DNA from: Puniceibacterium confluentis
Lineage (GTDB): Bacteria; Pseudomonadota; Alphaproteobacteria; Rhodobacterales; Rhodobacteraceae
Assembly (NCBI RefSeq): GCF_007923445.1
Contig: NZ_VOJI01000001.1
Location: 310,001 to 374,000, forward strand
Direction of reading: 5' to 3'
DNA length: 64,000 bases
The translations under genes were made by a program, and so were the position numbers. Shown here piece by piece: positions 26,086 to 34,680 of this stretch (position 1 is the first letter of the stretch; every line of letters begins with the position of its first letter). The notes under the pieces are model-generated. The model was given only the letters and a program-made list of their open reading frames with translations. It ran no database searches and was not told where the DNA came from.

Positions 26086-26257
26086 CCGTTTCCGGCCCGC
26101 CCCGTGCAGAGTGTCATTCAACCGCCAAGTTGAATATGCCCGTTGGCCGAAAAACCCGCCCGGAAAGTCGAGCACCTCGGATCGCCGTTACGGTGTCCTA
26201 TGTAAAGCCAAGCAAAATCAGCATGTTGTCTTGCGCAACCTGCCGCACCCCCTGCGC

Positions 26258-26286
26258 TTGACTCAGGCATCGCCGCCGCTTAGCAC
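26258..26286 (+). promoter_or_regulatory. Probable promoter of the F0 ATP synthase operon
   Basis: TTGACT (26258-26263) and TAGCAC (26281-26286) are 17 bases apart, and the first gene starts at 26316. The -35 is close to consensus; the -10 is weak, as is common in high-GC alphaproteobacteria. Confidence 0.5.
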
Positions 26287-26315
26287 AGGGCCAAGGTCCG
26301 AGAGGAGCGACTGGC

Positions 26316-26660
26316 GTGAGTGAACCCGATCCAAAGCGGCAAATGGCCGAACTGGAAGCGCGGATCGCCGCTGCGAAAGCAGCGCGGGCACCCGGAAAGT
26401 CGCACCAGGAGGAGCACTATTCCCAGGCGCATCTGGCCTGGCGGATGGTGATCGAGATGGTGGCCGGTCTGGGGATCGGCTTTGGCATCGGATACGGGTT
26501 GGATGTGCTTCTGGGTACGCTGCCCTGGATGATGATGCTGTTCACATTGCTGGGTCTGGTGGCCGGCATCAAGACGATGATGCGTTCGGCCGCCGAGATC
26601 CAGAACAAGAAACTGGCCGACATGGCCCAAGAGAACGAGAGGGCAAAGCATGGCGACTGA
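26316..26660 (+). CDS. atpI: ATP synthase accessory protein AtpI
   Basis: A 114-aa membrane protein with two transmembrane helices (about residues 45-65 and 70-90) and charged ends. AtpI helps assemble the c-ring and may support magnesium supply. The GTG start follows GAGGAG. Glycine-rich [13 protein letters not shown] in the first helix is typical. It overlaps atpB by 11 bases and opens the F0 operon. Confidence 0.9.
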   Translation: MSEPDPKRQMAELEARIAAAKAARAPGKSHQEEHYSQAHLAWRMVIEMVAGLGIGFGIGYGLDVLLGTLPWMMMLFTLLGLVAGIKTMMRSAAEIQNKKLADMAQENERAKHGD

Positions 26661-27408
26661 AGCCAATGGCGCCGAAACCGGCGGTCTGGTGTTCCACCCG
26701 ATGGACCAGTTCATCGTGAAGCCGCTGTTCGGCGATGGCCCGATCGGCATGTTCACGCTGACGAACGCAACCCTGTGGCTGGCGCTGACAGTGCTCGCGG
26801 TGGTGGCTCTGATGGTGCTGGGCACCTCGCGCCGGGCCATCGTGCCGACACGCAGCCAGTCGGTGGGCGAGCTGGCCTATGGCTTTGTCTACAAGATGGT
26901 CGAGGACGTGACCGGCAAGGACGGGGTCAAGTATTTTCCCTACATCATGTCGCTGTTCATGTTCGTCGTCATGGCCAACTTCCTCGGACTGCTGCCGATG
27001 TCCTTTGCCACCACGTCGCACTTTGCGGTCACCGTGGTTCTTGCGCTGGCGGTGTTCCTGACGGTGACGGTCCTCGGCTTCATCAAGAACGGCGTCGGCT
27101 TTCTGGGGCTTTTCTGGGTCTCCAGCGCGCCGCTGGCATTGCGCCCGGTGCTGGCGATCATCGAACTGATCTCGTATTTCGTGCGTCCCGTCAGCCACTC
27201 CATTCGTCTTGCAGGCAACGTCATGGCAGGCCACGCGGTGATCAAGGTGTTTGCAGGCTTTGCCGCACTGGCCGTGATCTCGCCTCTCTCGATCGTGGCC
27301 ATCACCGCGATGTACGGTCTCGAGATTCTGGTGGCCTTTATCCAGGCCTACGTCTTCACGATCCTAACCTGCGTGTATCTCAAGGACGCACTGCATCCGG
27401 GTCACTAA
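26650..27408 (+). CDS. atpB: F0 ATP synthase subunit a
   Basis: A 252-aa integral membrane protein that forms the proton half-channels against the c-ring. The essential arginine is Arg186 in [13 protein letters not shown]. Five to six hydrophobic helices are visible, starting with [13 protein letters not shown]. Its start overlaps atpI, and atpE follows after 79 bases, a gap usual before the highly translated c subunit. Confidence 0.96.
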   Translation: MATEANGAETGGLVFHPMDQFIVKPLFGDGPIGMFTLTNATLWLALTVLAVVALMVLGTSRRAIVPTRSQSVGELAYGFVYKMVEDVTGKDGVKYFPYIMSLFMFVVMANFLGLLPMSFATTSHFAVTVVLALAVFLTVTVLGFIKNGVGFLGLFWVSSAPLALRPVLAIIELISYFVRPVSHSIRLAGNVMAGHAVIKVFAGFAALAVISPLSIVAITAMYGLEILVAFIQAYVFTILTCVYLKDALHPGH

Positions 27409-27487
27409 ACGCGGCGGCGGGAACGACCCGCGCCACGGCTCTCTAAACAACCTACTACTCAAACTTCCAATCGTAAGGAGAATTCTC

Positions 27488-27712
27488 ATGGAAGGCGAAC
27501 TCGCACATATCGGCGCAGGTCTGGCAGCAATCGGTTCCGGCGCAGCCGCAATCGGTGTGGGCAACGTGGCAGGCAACTTCCTTGCCGGCGCCCTGCGCAA
27601 CCCGTCGGCAGCCGCCGGTCAGACCGCAACACTGTTCATCGGTATCGCGTTCGCAGAAGCGCTGGGGATCTTCTCGTTCCTCGTCGCCCTGCTGCTGATG
27701 TTCGCTGTCTAA
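27488..27712 (+). CDS. atpE: F0 ATP synthase subunit c
   Basis: A 74-aa hairpin of two transmembrane helices that forms the rotating proteolipid ring. The proton-carrying acid is Glu57 (I-A-F-A-E-A-L-G). The polar loop A-L-R-N-P-S is present. The glycine-rich first helix lacks the Na+-binding pattern, so a proton-driven ring is expected. A strong AAGGAG ribosome site precedes the ATG. Confidence 0.96.
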   Translation: MEGELAHIGAGLAAIGSGAAAIGVGNVAGNFLAGALRNPSAAAGQTATLFIGIAFAEALGIFSFLVALLLMFAV

Positions 27713-27799
27713 GCATCGGTTCTGATCCTTACGCTCGGGCGGCGCTGCGTGATGCAGCCCCGCCCGTTGTGAAGAAAAGCACCCTTGGAGGACGGCCAC

Positions 27800-28372
27800 A
27801 TGGCAACCGAAACACATAGTGCCGCAGGCAATGGTCTGGCCGATGCCGCAGGCGTCGACGGGCACGAACTGGCCACGGCCGGCCCCGGCATGCCGCAACT
27901 CGACTTTTCGACCTGGGGCAACCAGATCTTCTGGCTGCTGGTCGCACTTGTCGTGATCTACTTTGTGCTGTCGCGCGTGGCCCTGCCGCGCATCGCAGCT
28001 GTTCTGGCCGAACGTCACGGAACGATCACCAATGACATCGCCCGCGCCGACGATCTCAAGCGTCAGGCGACAGAGGCCGAAGCCGCCTACGAGCAGGCGC
28101 TGAAAGATGCCCGTGCCGAGGCACAGGCCATTTCTCAGCGCACCCGCGACGAGATCAAGGTGCAGGTCGCAGAGGCCACGGCCGAAGCCGACGCCAGGAT
28201 CGCCGTGAAATCCGGCGAGGCCGACAAGGCCGTCGCGGATATCCGTGCCACCGCGATGGAAAACGTCGAAGTCGTGGCGAAGGACACCGCCGAGGCGCTG
28301 GTTGCGGCTCTGGGGGGATCTGCCGACGCGACTGCGATTTCCGACGCGGTCAACAACCGGATGAAAGGGTAA
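27800..28372 (+). CDS. atpF': F0 ATP synthase subunit b'
   Basis: A 190-aa peripheral-stalk subunit. The ATG at 27800 is preceded by GGAGG and is preferred to an earlier TTG. A polar N-terminus of about 45 residues precedes one transmembrane helix ([14 protein letters not shown]) and a long charged Ala-rich coiled coil. Presence of both b' and b is typical of photosynthetic bacteria and Rhodobacterales, where they form a heterodimer. The b gene follows after four bases. Confidence 0.93.
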   Translation: MATETHSAAGNGLADAAGVDGHELATAGPGMPQLDFSTWGNQIFWLLVALVVIYFVLSRVALPRIAAVLAERHGTITNDIARADDLKRQATEAEAAYEQALKDARAEAQAISQRTRDEIKVQVAEATAEADARIAVKSGEADKAVADIRATAMENVEVVAKDTAEALVAALGGSADATAISDAVNNRMKG

Positions 28373-28376
28373 CGCC

Positions 28377-28943
28377 ATGCGCTATATGCTGACACTTGCC
28401 GCGACCCTCTCCGCACTCGGTGCCACTCCGGCCCTGGCGGCGACCGGACCTTTCTTCTCGCTGGGCAACACCGACTTCGTCGTGCTGCTGGCCTTCATCC
28501 TGTTTGTCGTGGTGCTGATCTACTTCAACATCCCCAGCCTCCTGGCCGGGATGCTGGACAAGCGTGCCGCCGGCATCCAGAGCGAGCTGGACGAAGCCCG
28601 CGCGCTGCGTGAAGAGGCGCAGACGCTTCTTGCTTCCTACGAACGCAAGCAGCGTGAAGTGCAGGAGCAGGCCGACCGGATCGTGGCCCAGGCCAAGTCC
28701 GAGGCGCAGGAAGCCGCGGAACAGGCCAAAGCCGATCTTGCCCGCTCGCTCGAGCGTCGCATGGCCGCCGCCGAGGACCAGATCGCCTCGGCCGAAGCCG
28801 CGGCTGTCAAGGAAGTGCGCGACCGCGCCGTGACCGTGGCTGTTGCCGCAGCCCGCGACGTGATTGCACGGCAGATGACCGAACAGCAGTCGTCGAAACT
28901 GATCGACGACGCCATCGCCGATGTCGGTGCCAAGCTGCACTAG
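28377..28943 (+). CDS. atpF: F0 ATP synthase subunit b
   Basis: A 188-aa peripheral-stalk subunit with an N-terminal hydrophobic leader ending A-L-A-A, then the membrane helix ([17 protein letters not shown]) and a long coiled coil rich in Glu, Ala and Arg that reaches F1. It is the last gene of the F0 operon. F1 genes are absent from the window, in line with the split atp operons of alphaproteobacteria. Confidence 0.94.
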   Translation: MRYMLTLAATLSALGATPALAATGPFFSLGNTDFVVLLAFILFVVVLIYFNIPSLLAGMLDKRAAGIQSELDEARALREEAQTLLASYERKQREVQEQADRIVAQAKSEAQEAAEQAKADLARSLERRMAAAEDQIASAEAAAVKEVRDRAVTVAVAAARDVIARQMTEQQSSKLIDDAIADVGAKLH

Positions 28944-28968
28944 GTCTCCGGCCCAGATCAAAGACAGG

Positions 28969-28996
28969 AAACCCGGCGCAACCCGCCGGGTTTTTT
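28969..28996 (+). terminator. Rho-independent terminator of the atp F0 operon
   Basis: A perfect ten-base stem (28969-28978 with 28984-28993), a five-base loop and a run of six T residues, 26 bases after the atpF stop. This is the clearest terminator in the window. Confidence 0.92.
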
Positions 28997-29079
28997 GCAT
29001 CTGGCGCCGCATCTTCTCGGGCGAGAAATAGCCCCGGGTGAGACCGCAGGACGGGGGCAGCGCCCCCATGTTACGGGGG

Positions 29080-29733
29080 TCAGTTGTGGGCGCGTTCGCC
29101 AAAGATGGCCGAGCCAACCCGCACGTGCGTCGCCCCGAAACTCACCGCCTCTTCGAAATCGCTGCTCATCCCCATCGACAGCCCGTCCAGCCCGTTGCGC
29201 GCCGCCAGCTTCGCCAGCAGGGCAAAATGCAGCGACGGGGCTTCGTCCACCGGCGGGATGCACATCAGCCCGCGTACCGGCAGATCCAGCGCGCGGCAGT
29301 CGGCCACGAAGGCGTCGGTCCCGGCGGGTGACACGCCGGCTTTCTGTTCTTCCTCGCCGGTGTTCACCTGGATGAAGAGGTCGGGACAGTGCCCCATCTC
29401 CTGGGCGAGCCGCCCCAGGGTCTGGGCCAGCTTGGGCCGGTCCAGCGAATGGATCGCCTCGAACAGCCCCATCGCCTGCCGCGCCTTGTTGCTTTGCAGC
29501 GGGCCGATCAGGTGCACGCTGACACCCTCGTAGCGGTCGCGGAAATCCGGCCACTTGGCGGCGGCCTCCTGCACCTTGTTCTCGCCGAACAACCTGTGCC
29601 CCTGGTCCAGCACCTCTGCCACCCGTGCGTTGGGCTGCACCTTGGACACGGCGATCAACTGGACCGAGCCAGAGGCGCGGCCCGCCGCGGTCTCGGCCAA
29701 TGCAATGCGGTCGCGGATGTCATTCAGTCCCAT
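29080..29733 (-). CDS. Pyridoxal phosphate homeostasis protein, YggS/PROSC family
   Basis: A 217-aa alanine-racemase-like barrel protein that binds PLP and keeps its free level low. The PLP lysine is in L-I-A-V-S-K-V-Q-P (about residue 31). Other motifs are F-G-E-N-K-V-Q-E, H-L-I-G-P-L-Q-S-N-K and the C-terminal S-M-G-M-S-S-D-F and R-V-G-S-A-I-F-G. Its start lies inside the last ten bases of the upstream TPR-sulfotransferase gene, so the two are probably co-translated. Confidence 0.93.
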   Translation of the reverse strand: MGLNDIRDRIALAETAAGRASGSVQLIAVSKVQPNARVAEVLDQGHRLFGENKVQEAAAKWPDFRDRYEGVSVHLIGPLQSNKARQAMGLFEAIHSLDRPKLAQTLGRLAQEMGHCPDLFIQVNTGEEEQKAGVSPAGTDAFVADCRALDLPVRGLMCIPPVDEAPSLHFALLAKLAARNGLDGLSMGMSSDFEEAVSFGATHVRVGSAIFGERAHN

Positions 29734-31193
29734 GGATCGTCTCCCCAGGCCGCGTAGAACGGGGCCAGTTCGGTTTCATACTTGCGCCAGACCTGGGCCG
29801 AGCCACGATAGATCGGCTGACGCACCTGGTGCAGGCTCAGCGTCTTTACAGAGCCCTGAGCCTTGTGAAATTCAAGGCAGCCCTCTTCCCAGTCCAGCCC
29901 TGCCGCGGCGATCAGCGCCCGCGCCTGTGGCGGCGGGTCGGCCACCAGGTCTTCGTACCGGATCTCGTGGATCACGCCGGGCAGGCGGGCTTTCCAGTGC
30001 TCAATCACCCGGCGAAACTCCTTGATCATGAAAGCGATGTCGCTCAGGTCGTTGGCATAGGCATGGGTGCCGATCTTGAAATAGTTCTTGTAGACTGACA
30101 CCGCGATGTCGCGCGGATCCCGGTGCACCACGACAAATCGTGCCCCCGGCATCGCCCGGTGCAGATAGCCATAGATCAGATAACTCTGGATTGACTTGTC
30201 GGTCACCACGCCGTCTGCGGCGCCGGTATCGCGCCGGGCCAGGACGGCATAGTCCTGTGCAAACTGGCCCAGTCGCGCATCGGGGATGTCGCGCAGTGGG
30301 GTGATCCCGGATGCCGACCCAAAGGCCTGTACCACCAGGTTGAGCGCATGCGCCAGCTCTCCACCGCCTGTCACGCCGCTGTGGGCGGCGATGATCTGTT
30401 CGACCAGCGTGGTGCCCGAGCGCGGCATGCCGGTGACGAATACCGGGCGCAGCGGCATTGCGGCCTCGATGGGGGCCAGCGAGGCTGCCTCCTGCGCCGC
30501 CAGGAACGCATCGGTTTCGGCACGGCGCGCGGCGCGGTCAAACGGGGCAAGGCGGCGCTGGATGGCGTTGGCGCGATCGAGGTGCCCAAAGACCTTGTCG
30601 GTGGCGCCCTGATCCTCGGCCGCCTTTGCAAGCGCGTAGCTCAGGTGCATCCGGTTGCGGTCCGTCAGGCGGCGGTCAGGCAGCATCTTCGTCATCGAGC
30701 GCATCACCGGGTCCCTGGCCCCGATCTTTGTGCCGCCCAGAAACACGCGATACAGCGACCCCTGTTCCGGGTGCTTTTTGATCAGCCTGCGGAACAGGTT
30801 CTCGGCCTCGTCAAAGCGGCCGATGCGTTGCAGGTAGCTGCCCTTGTCGGCCTGCGGCGCGATGGCACCGGGGTCGAGCGCGATCAGCCGGTCGTACAGC
30901 GCCAGAACCGCGTCGCTGTCAGACAGGGCCGTGCGCGCGGAAATGGCGGCCTGGATCAGGGTCGCTTCGCCGGGTTTGCTGTGCAGGGCCTGGTCAAGAT
31001 AGGCCGCCCGCCGGGCTTGATCGCCGCCAAGATGGGCGATGCGGGACAACTGGAACAACACCTCGGCCAATCCGGGGCGGGCAGCGTTCAGTTGTTCAAA
31101 GGCACGTCGTGCCTGATCCGCGCGGCCGCTGTTGAGCAGGTTCAGCGCGGCGCTGTAGCGGCTTTTGATTTGATCGGCGGACAGCGGCAGCAT
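29724..31193 (-). CDS. TPR-repeat sulfotransferase
   Basis: A 489-aa fusion. The N-terminal half (about 1-220) is helical with tetratricopeptide-like repeats (for example A-A-L-N-L-L-N-S-G-R-A-D-Q-A-R-R-A-F). The C-terminal half is a sulfotransferase domain. The PAPS loop is F-V-T-G-M-P-R-S-G-T-T-L-V-E, and the second PAPS region is V-H-R-D-P-R-D-I-A-V-S. The ATG at 31193 starts the TPR part. Such proteins are frequent in roseobacters with unknown acceptors. It overlaps yggS by ten bases. Confidence 0.87.
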   Translation of the reverse strand: MLPLSADQIKSRYSAALNLLNSGRADQARRAFEQLNAARPGLAEVLFQLSRIAHLGGDQARRAAYLDQALHSKPGEATLIQAAISARTALSDSDAVLALYDRLIALDPGAIAPQADKGSYLQRIGRFDEAENLFRRLIKKHPEQGSLYRVFLGGTKIGARDPVMRSMTKMLPDRRLTDRNRMHLSYALAKAAEDQGATDKVFGHLDRANAIQRRLAPFDRAARRAETDAFLAAQEAASLAPIEAAMPLRPVFVTGMPRSGTTLVEQIIAAHSGVTGGGELAHALNLVVQAFGSASGITPLRDIPDARLGQFAQDYAVLARRDTGAADGVVTDKSIQSYLIYGYLHRAMPGARFVVVHRDPRDIAVSVYKNYFKIGTHAYANDLSDIAFMIKEFRRVIEHWKARLPGVIHEIRYEDLVADPPPQARALIAAAGLDWEEGCLEFHKAQGSVKTLSLHQVRQPIYRGSAQVWRKYETELAPFYAAWGDDPWD

Positions 31194-31242
31194 CGGATCG
31201 TCCCGTGGTTTCCCTGTGCCTAATATGGCGTTGCGCAAAAGA

Positions 31243-31268
31243 AAAGAGCGGGCCAAGGCCCGCTCTTT
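31243..31268 (-). terminator. Intrinsic terminator of the porin gene
   Basis: A perfect twelve-base stem (31243-31254 with 31257-31268) with an AA centre. Read leftwards it runs into CTCTTTTCTTTTG, giving the T-rich tail. It begins 25 bases past the porin stop. Confidence 0.85.
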
Positions 31269-31292
31269 CCCGAAGTCCAAGTTCTGACGAAC

Positions 31293-32306
31293 TTAGAAGT
31301 TCATGCGCAGACCGGCCGAGTAACGGTCGTTGTCTGCCTTGGCGCCACCGAAGTCGAAGTTGCTCTTGCCGTAGCCAAAGCGAGCCGACAGACCGCCGCC
31401 GAGATCGTAGGTGGCTGCGAGGCCAACGCCGTCCTGGTCGAAGTCTTTGATGCCGGCGCGGTTCTGGAACTTGCCGTAGTTGATGCCAACAGCAATGTTG
31501 CCCATGCTGTAGCCGAGGCCGATGCCCGCGTGGGTCTGGTTTTCGGCGCCAGCTGCGTCGAAATCAAAGCGCGAGAAGGTCAGGCCAGCCGACACACCGT
31601 TCGAGAACTCGGAAGTCAGGGACAGGCCGAGCGCGTTGCCGACATTTTCCTGCTTCTGGTAGCCGAGGCCAACACCGAGAGCGAGACCAGCAAGCTCTGC
31701 GTCGTAGGAAACGCCAACGCCGAAGACTGCGTCGTTGCCTGCAACTGTACCGAGCGCAGCAGTTTCCTGCTCCATCGACACCGAGAAGGTGAAGGTGTTG
31801 AAGGTGTAGTCAAAACGAGCGATCTGACCGTCGCCACCGGCGCCGTCGAGGCTCTCGGGGAAGCCGCCCTGGCTGTCAAAACCGGCATGCTCGGTTTCGT
31901 CGTCGTTCAGCGAGCCGCCAGCAAGCGCCATTTCGGCGATGCGTGCGTCGTATGCGCCGTCGGTGTCACCCATGGTCAGGGTTGCGCCGCCGAAGGATAC
32001 GAAAATGACTTCGCCGCCCTGGTCTTCCGGGCTCTCGAAGCGCGCGCCGTCGCCGCCTTCGTCGAGGTCGATGTTCGCGCCGAAGGTCAGGCCGTTGTCA
32101 GCAACACCGGACATGGTGAAAGTTACGTCCAGGTCGGTGAAGAACTGTGCGCTGCCTTCGTCAAAGCCAGTGATCGGGTCGTCGAAGTTGCTGCCGCCGA
32201 AGATACCCATTTCAGCATTACCGGTCAGTGCAACACCCAGGTCCTGAGCAGATGCGATACCAGCGGATGCGACCAGCGCTGTGGTTGCAAAAAGAATCTT
32301 TTTCAT
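31293..32306 (-). CDS. Outer-membrane porin (Rhodobacterales type)
   Basis: A 337-aa general diffusion porin. The ATG at 32306 follows GGGAAAC and opens a signal peptide (M-K-K-I-L-F-A-T-T-A-L-V-A-S-A-G-I-A-S-A, cleavage near residue 20). The mature chain is acidic, rich in Gly, Asp and aromatic residues, with alternating barrel strands and a C-terminal phenylalanine (Y-S-A-G-L-R-M-N-F), the outer-membrane assembly signal. Codon use is visibly stricter than in neighbours, as expected of an abundant protein. It is a single gene with its own terminator. Confidence 0.92.
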   Translation of the reverse strand: MKKILFATTALVASAGIASAQDLGVALTGNAEMGIFGGSNFDDPITGFDEGSAQFFTDLDVTFTMSGVADNGLTFGANIDLDEGGDGARFESPEDQGGEVIFVSFGGATLTMGDTDGAYDARIAEMALAGGSLNDDETEHAGFDSQGGFPESLDGAGGDGQIARFDYTFNTFTFSVSMEQETAALGTVAGNDAVFGVGVSYDAELAGLALGVGLGYQKQENVGNALGLSLTSEFSNGVSAGLTFSRFDFDAAGAENQTHAGIGLGYSMGNIAVGINYGKFQNRAGIKDFDQDGVGLAATYDLGGGLSARFGYGKSNFDFGGAKADNDRYSAGLRMNF

Positions 32307-32366
32307 TGTTTCCCTCATGTGTTCGTAAGGCACGTACCAATCCGAATGCCCGGACTTGATGAATGC

Positions 32367-32396
32367 TCTATGCTCCCCAAGACCCCATCGGTGCAA
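32367..32396 (-). promoter_or_regulatory. Possible promoter of the porin gene
   Basis: On the minus strand TTGCAC (32396-32391) and CATAGA (32372-32367) are separated by 18 bases, about 60 bases before the porin start. The match is only moderate. Confidence 0.3.
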
Positions 32397-32590
32397 CCCA
32401 TCCGGAATCCACTGCGGCAACAAGCTTTTCAGTGGTGCGCATTTGCCACAAGACTGTGATGCCCCCCGGAAGTCCTGCCCGAAAGACGGTTTGCCGGCAC
32501 TCTGGCAAGCGCTGAACTTCGGCTTGTCGTGCCGACCTCTGACGGGTATGGATTTGCACAGACCAAAAAGACCGGCAGGAGCGGGATAAC

Positions 32591-33103
32591 ATGGACGAAA
32601 TGCGGAACGGAACGCGCCACGGAACAATTTCCGCCCTGGCCGTGATGCTGGTTTCCCTGTCGGCATGTGGCAGCCGCGATCCCAATGCGCCGGTGGTCGA
32701 AACCCGGTCTGCCGCGGAAATTCAGGACCAGGAACTCTACAAGGCGCGCGACGTGCCGACCTCGACGATCTGGGATATCTTCCGCCAGCGGGGCGACACA
32801 AGCACGGTCGGATCTGTGAACAAGTACCTTTGGAATGCCTCGCTCGAAGTGCTGAACTTCCTGCCGGTGCAGTCCGTCGATCCGTTCACCGGGGTAATCA
32901 CCACCGGTTTCGGCACCCCACCGGGCGGCGGACGCGAATACCGCGCCACGGTCTTGGTTTCTGATCCTGCGCTGGATGCCCGGTCCCTGAACCTCGCTTT
33001 GGCGACTCGGTCCGGCCCTGTCGAGGCAGGCACCCTGCGCGCGGTCGAGGATGCGATCCTGACCCGGGCGCGCCAGCTGCGCCAGCAGGACTCGCGCTTC
33101 TGA
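32591..33103 (+). CDS. DUF3576 domain lipoprotein
   Basis: A 170-aa envelope lipoprotein. The signal ends L-S-A-C-G, making Cys26 the lipidated residue. The mature domain includes T-I-W-D-I-F, N-K-Y-L-W-N-A-S-L-E-V-L-N-F-L-P and D-P-F-T-G-V-I-T-T-G-F, which I recognise as DUF3576. This gene is commonly found just before leuS in alphaproteobacteria, and here it is so apart from an inserted glycosyltransferase. A role in envelope assembly alongside LptE is plausible but unproven. Confidence 0.85.
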   Translation: MDEMRNGTRHGTISALAVMLVSLSACGSRDPNAPVVETRSAAEIQDQELYKARDVPTSTIWDIFRQRGDTSTVGSVNKYLWNASLEVLNFLPVQSVDPFTGVITTGFGTPPGGGREYRATVLVSDPALDARSLNLALATRSGPVEAGTLRAVEDAILTRARQLRQQDSRF

Positions 33104-33123
33104 TCGGCCCTATTGTCCGTCGG

Positions 33124-34383
33124 TCAGTCGACGGGCGCCCGGGGCGTGCGGCGGGACAATGCCGCAACCCAGGCCAGGTGCTGAGGCAGACACACCGTTC
33201 TCAGATCATACTGCGCACGCACGAGTTCGCGTGCCGCCTTGCCCATGCGGGCCCTTGCGGGGGCATCCTCCAGAAGGGCGCAGAGGCGATCGGTCAGCGC
33301 CGCGTGGTCAAAGAAATCCACCATCCAGCCCGTCTCGCCGTCTTTTAGAACCTCTTTGACCGGGTCGGTGTCGCTGGCAAGGATCGCGCATTCCGCGCTC
33401 ATGGCCTCGAGCAGCGACCAGGACAGCACGAACGGGTAGGTGAGGTACACATGCACGCGGCTGACCTGCATCATCGCCAGGAAACGGTCGTAGGGCACGC
33501 GGCCCAGAAAGTGCACCCGCGCCCAGTCGGCATCTGAAATCTGGCCGCGCACCTCGTCGATATAGATCTGTTTCCATGTCTGACCCTTGGGGGCCTTGGC
33601 GCCATAGCTGACCTCGTCCCCGCCCAGCAGCACGATCTGCGCATTGGGGCGACGTTTCAGAATTCCGGGCAGGGCGCGCATGAAGATATGGTAGCCGCGA
33701 TAGGGTTCGAGGTTTCGGTTGATGAAGGTCACCACCTCGTCGTCGCGGGTCACGACCTTGCCGCCGGTGACCTCGAGCCGTGCATCGGGGTTGGGCTTGA
33801 CCAGATCGGTGTCGACGCCATCATGGGCAACGGTGATCCGGTCCTGATATTTCGCCGGGAAGCTGCGCGCCTGGAACTGGGTCGGGCTGATTCCGGCATC
33901 CATCACCTCTTCGTGCAGCCGGTTGTTCAGGTTCTTCAGCCGCAGCCGCAGGGCATCCTTTTCAACCGTCGTCGAGGCGAATTCAGGATCAAAGTTGGTA
34001 AATGTCGGCGTCGAGAGGTGGTAGAGCTCGCAATACAGCCCGAGCCGGGCATTGGGCCAGACATCCTTCAGGAACAGGCTTTCGCCCCAGCCGTGGTGGG
34101 CAAGGATCACGTCGGGGTCAAAACCCTGAGCGCGCAGGGCCATGGCGCCGTCATAGCAGCTCGATCCGCGCAGCAGCTTGGTTTCAAAGTCCTGCAGCCA
34201 CGGGTGGATGCCCTGAGTGCTGCGCCCGGTGATCCGGTAGGGCACAACCGAGACGCCGTTCCATTTTGCCGGCTTGTCGACCTTGGGGGTCAGGGCGACC
34301 ACGTGATGGCCCAATTGCACCAGCGCCGGGGCGAGATGCTTGTACTGGCCGGGGAAATTTTGGTGGATCAGCAGGATCTTCAT
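33124..34383 (-). CDS. Glycosyltransferase family 4 protein
   Basis: A 419-aa GT-B fold glycosyltransferase. The ATG at 34383 begins M-K-I-L-L-I-H-Q-N-F-P-G-Q-Y-K-H, a family-typical N-terminus. The donor-binding C-terminal domain contains F-L-G-R-V-P-Y-D-R-F-L and the E-x7-E-like region F-V-L-S-W-S-L-L-E-A-M-S-A-E-C. It would add a sugar from a nucleotide donor to an unknown acceptor, probably in surface glycan synthesis. It sits reversed between DUF3576 and leuS, splitting a usually compact order. Confidence 0.85.
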   Translation of the reverse strand: MKILLIHQNFPGQYKHLAPALVQLGHHVVALTPKVDKPAKWNGVSVVPYRITGRSTQGIHPWLQDFETKLLRGSSCYDGAMALRAQGFDPDVILAHHGWGESLFLKDVWPNARLGLYCELYHLSTPTFTNFDPEFASTTVEKDALRLRLKNLNNRLHEEVMDAGISPTQFQARSFPAKYQDRITVAHDGVDTDLVKPNPDARLEVTGGKVVTRDDEVVTFINRNLEPYRGYHIFMRALPGILKRRPNAQIVLLGGDEVSYGAKAPKGQTWKQIYIDEVRGQISDADWARVHFLGRVPYDRFLAMMQVSRVHVYLTYPFVLSWSLLEAMSAECAILASDTDPVKEVLKDGETGWMVDFFDHAALTDRLCALLEDAPARARMGKAARELVRAQYDLRTVCLPQHLAWVAALSRRTPRAPVD

Positions 34384-34680
34384 GCGGTACGGGCCTGTTT
34401 CCTTTGCGTCCGGGATGTTGTGCCACGGGCGATCCGCTGCGCCAATGGTGGAAGTGCCGGGCGGGGGAACCGGTTGCGGAAATGTCGCCGGGCGCCGGGC
34501 CTCGGGGCCGATGTCCGGCGTGAACCCCGGTGCCATGCACCCTGCGAGGCAGAAGGGAGGAACGGCGCGCAAACCGCCGTGCTGTTTCCCATGCCACTGG
34601 ACGATCCCGCCCCATGGCCCTATCACCCTCACCCAAAGAGATGCCGGCGCCGCAAGGCCCCGTGCTGAAGAGGATTCCAG

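Larger units (their letters stand above)
25957..26315. other. Gene-free stretch between the OmpA-domain gene and atpI
   Basis: About 360 bases holding a terminator for the upstream gene and a promoter-like pair for the atp operon. A further loose stem (26006-26013 with 26033-26040) follows the OmpA-domain gene. No additional gene is visible. Confidence 0.6.
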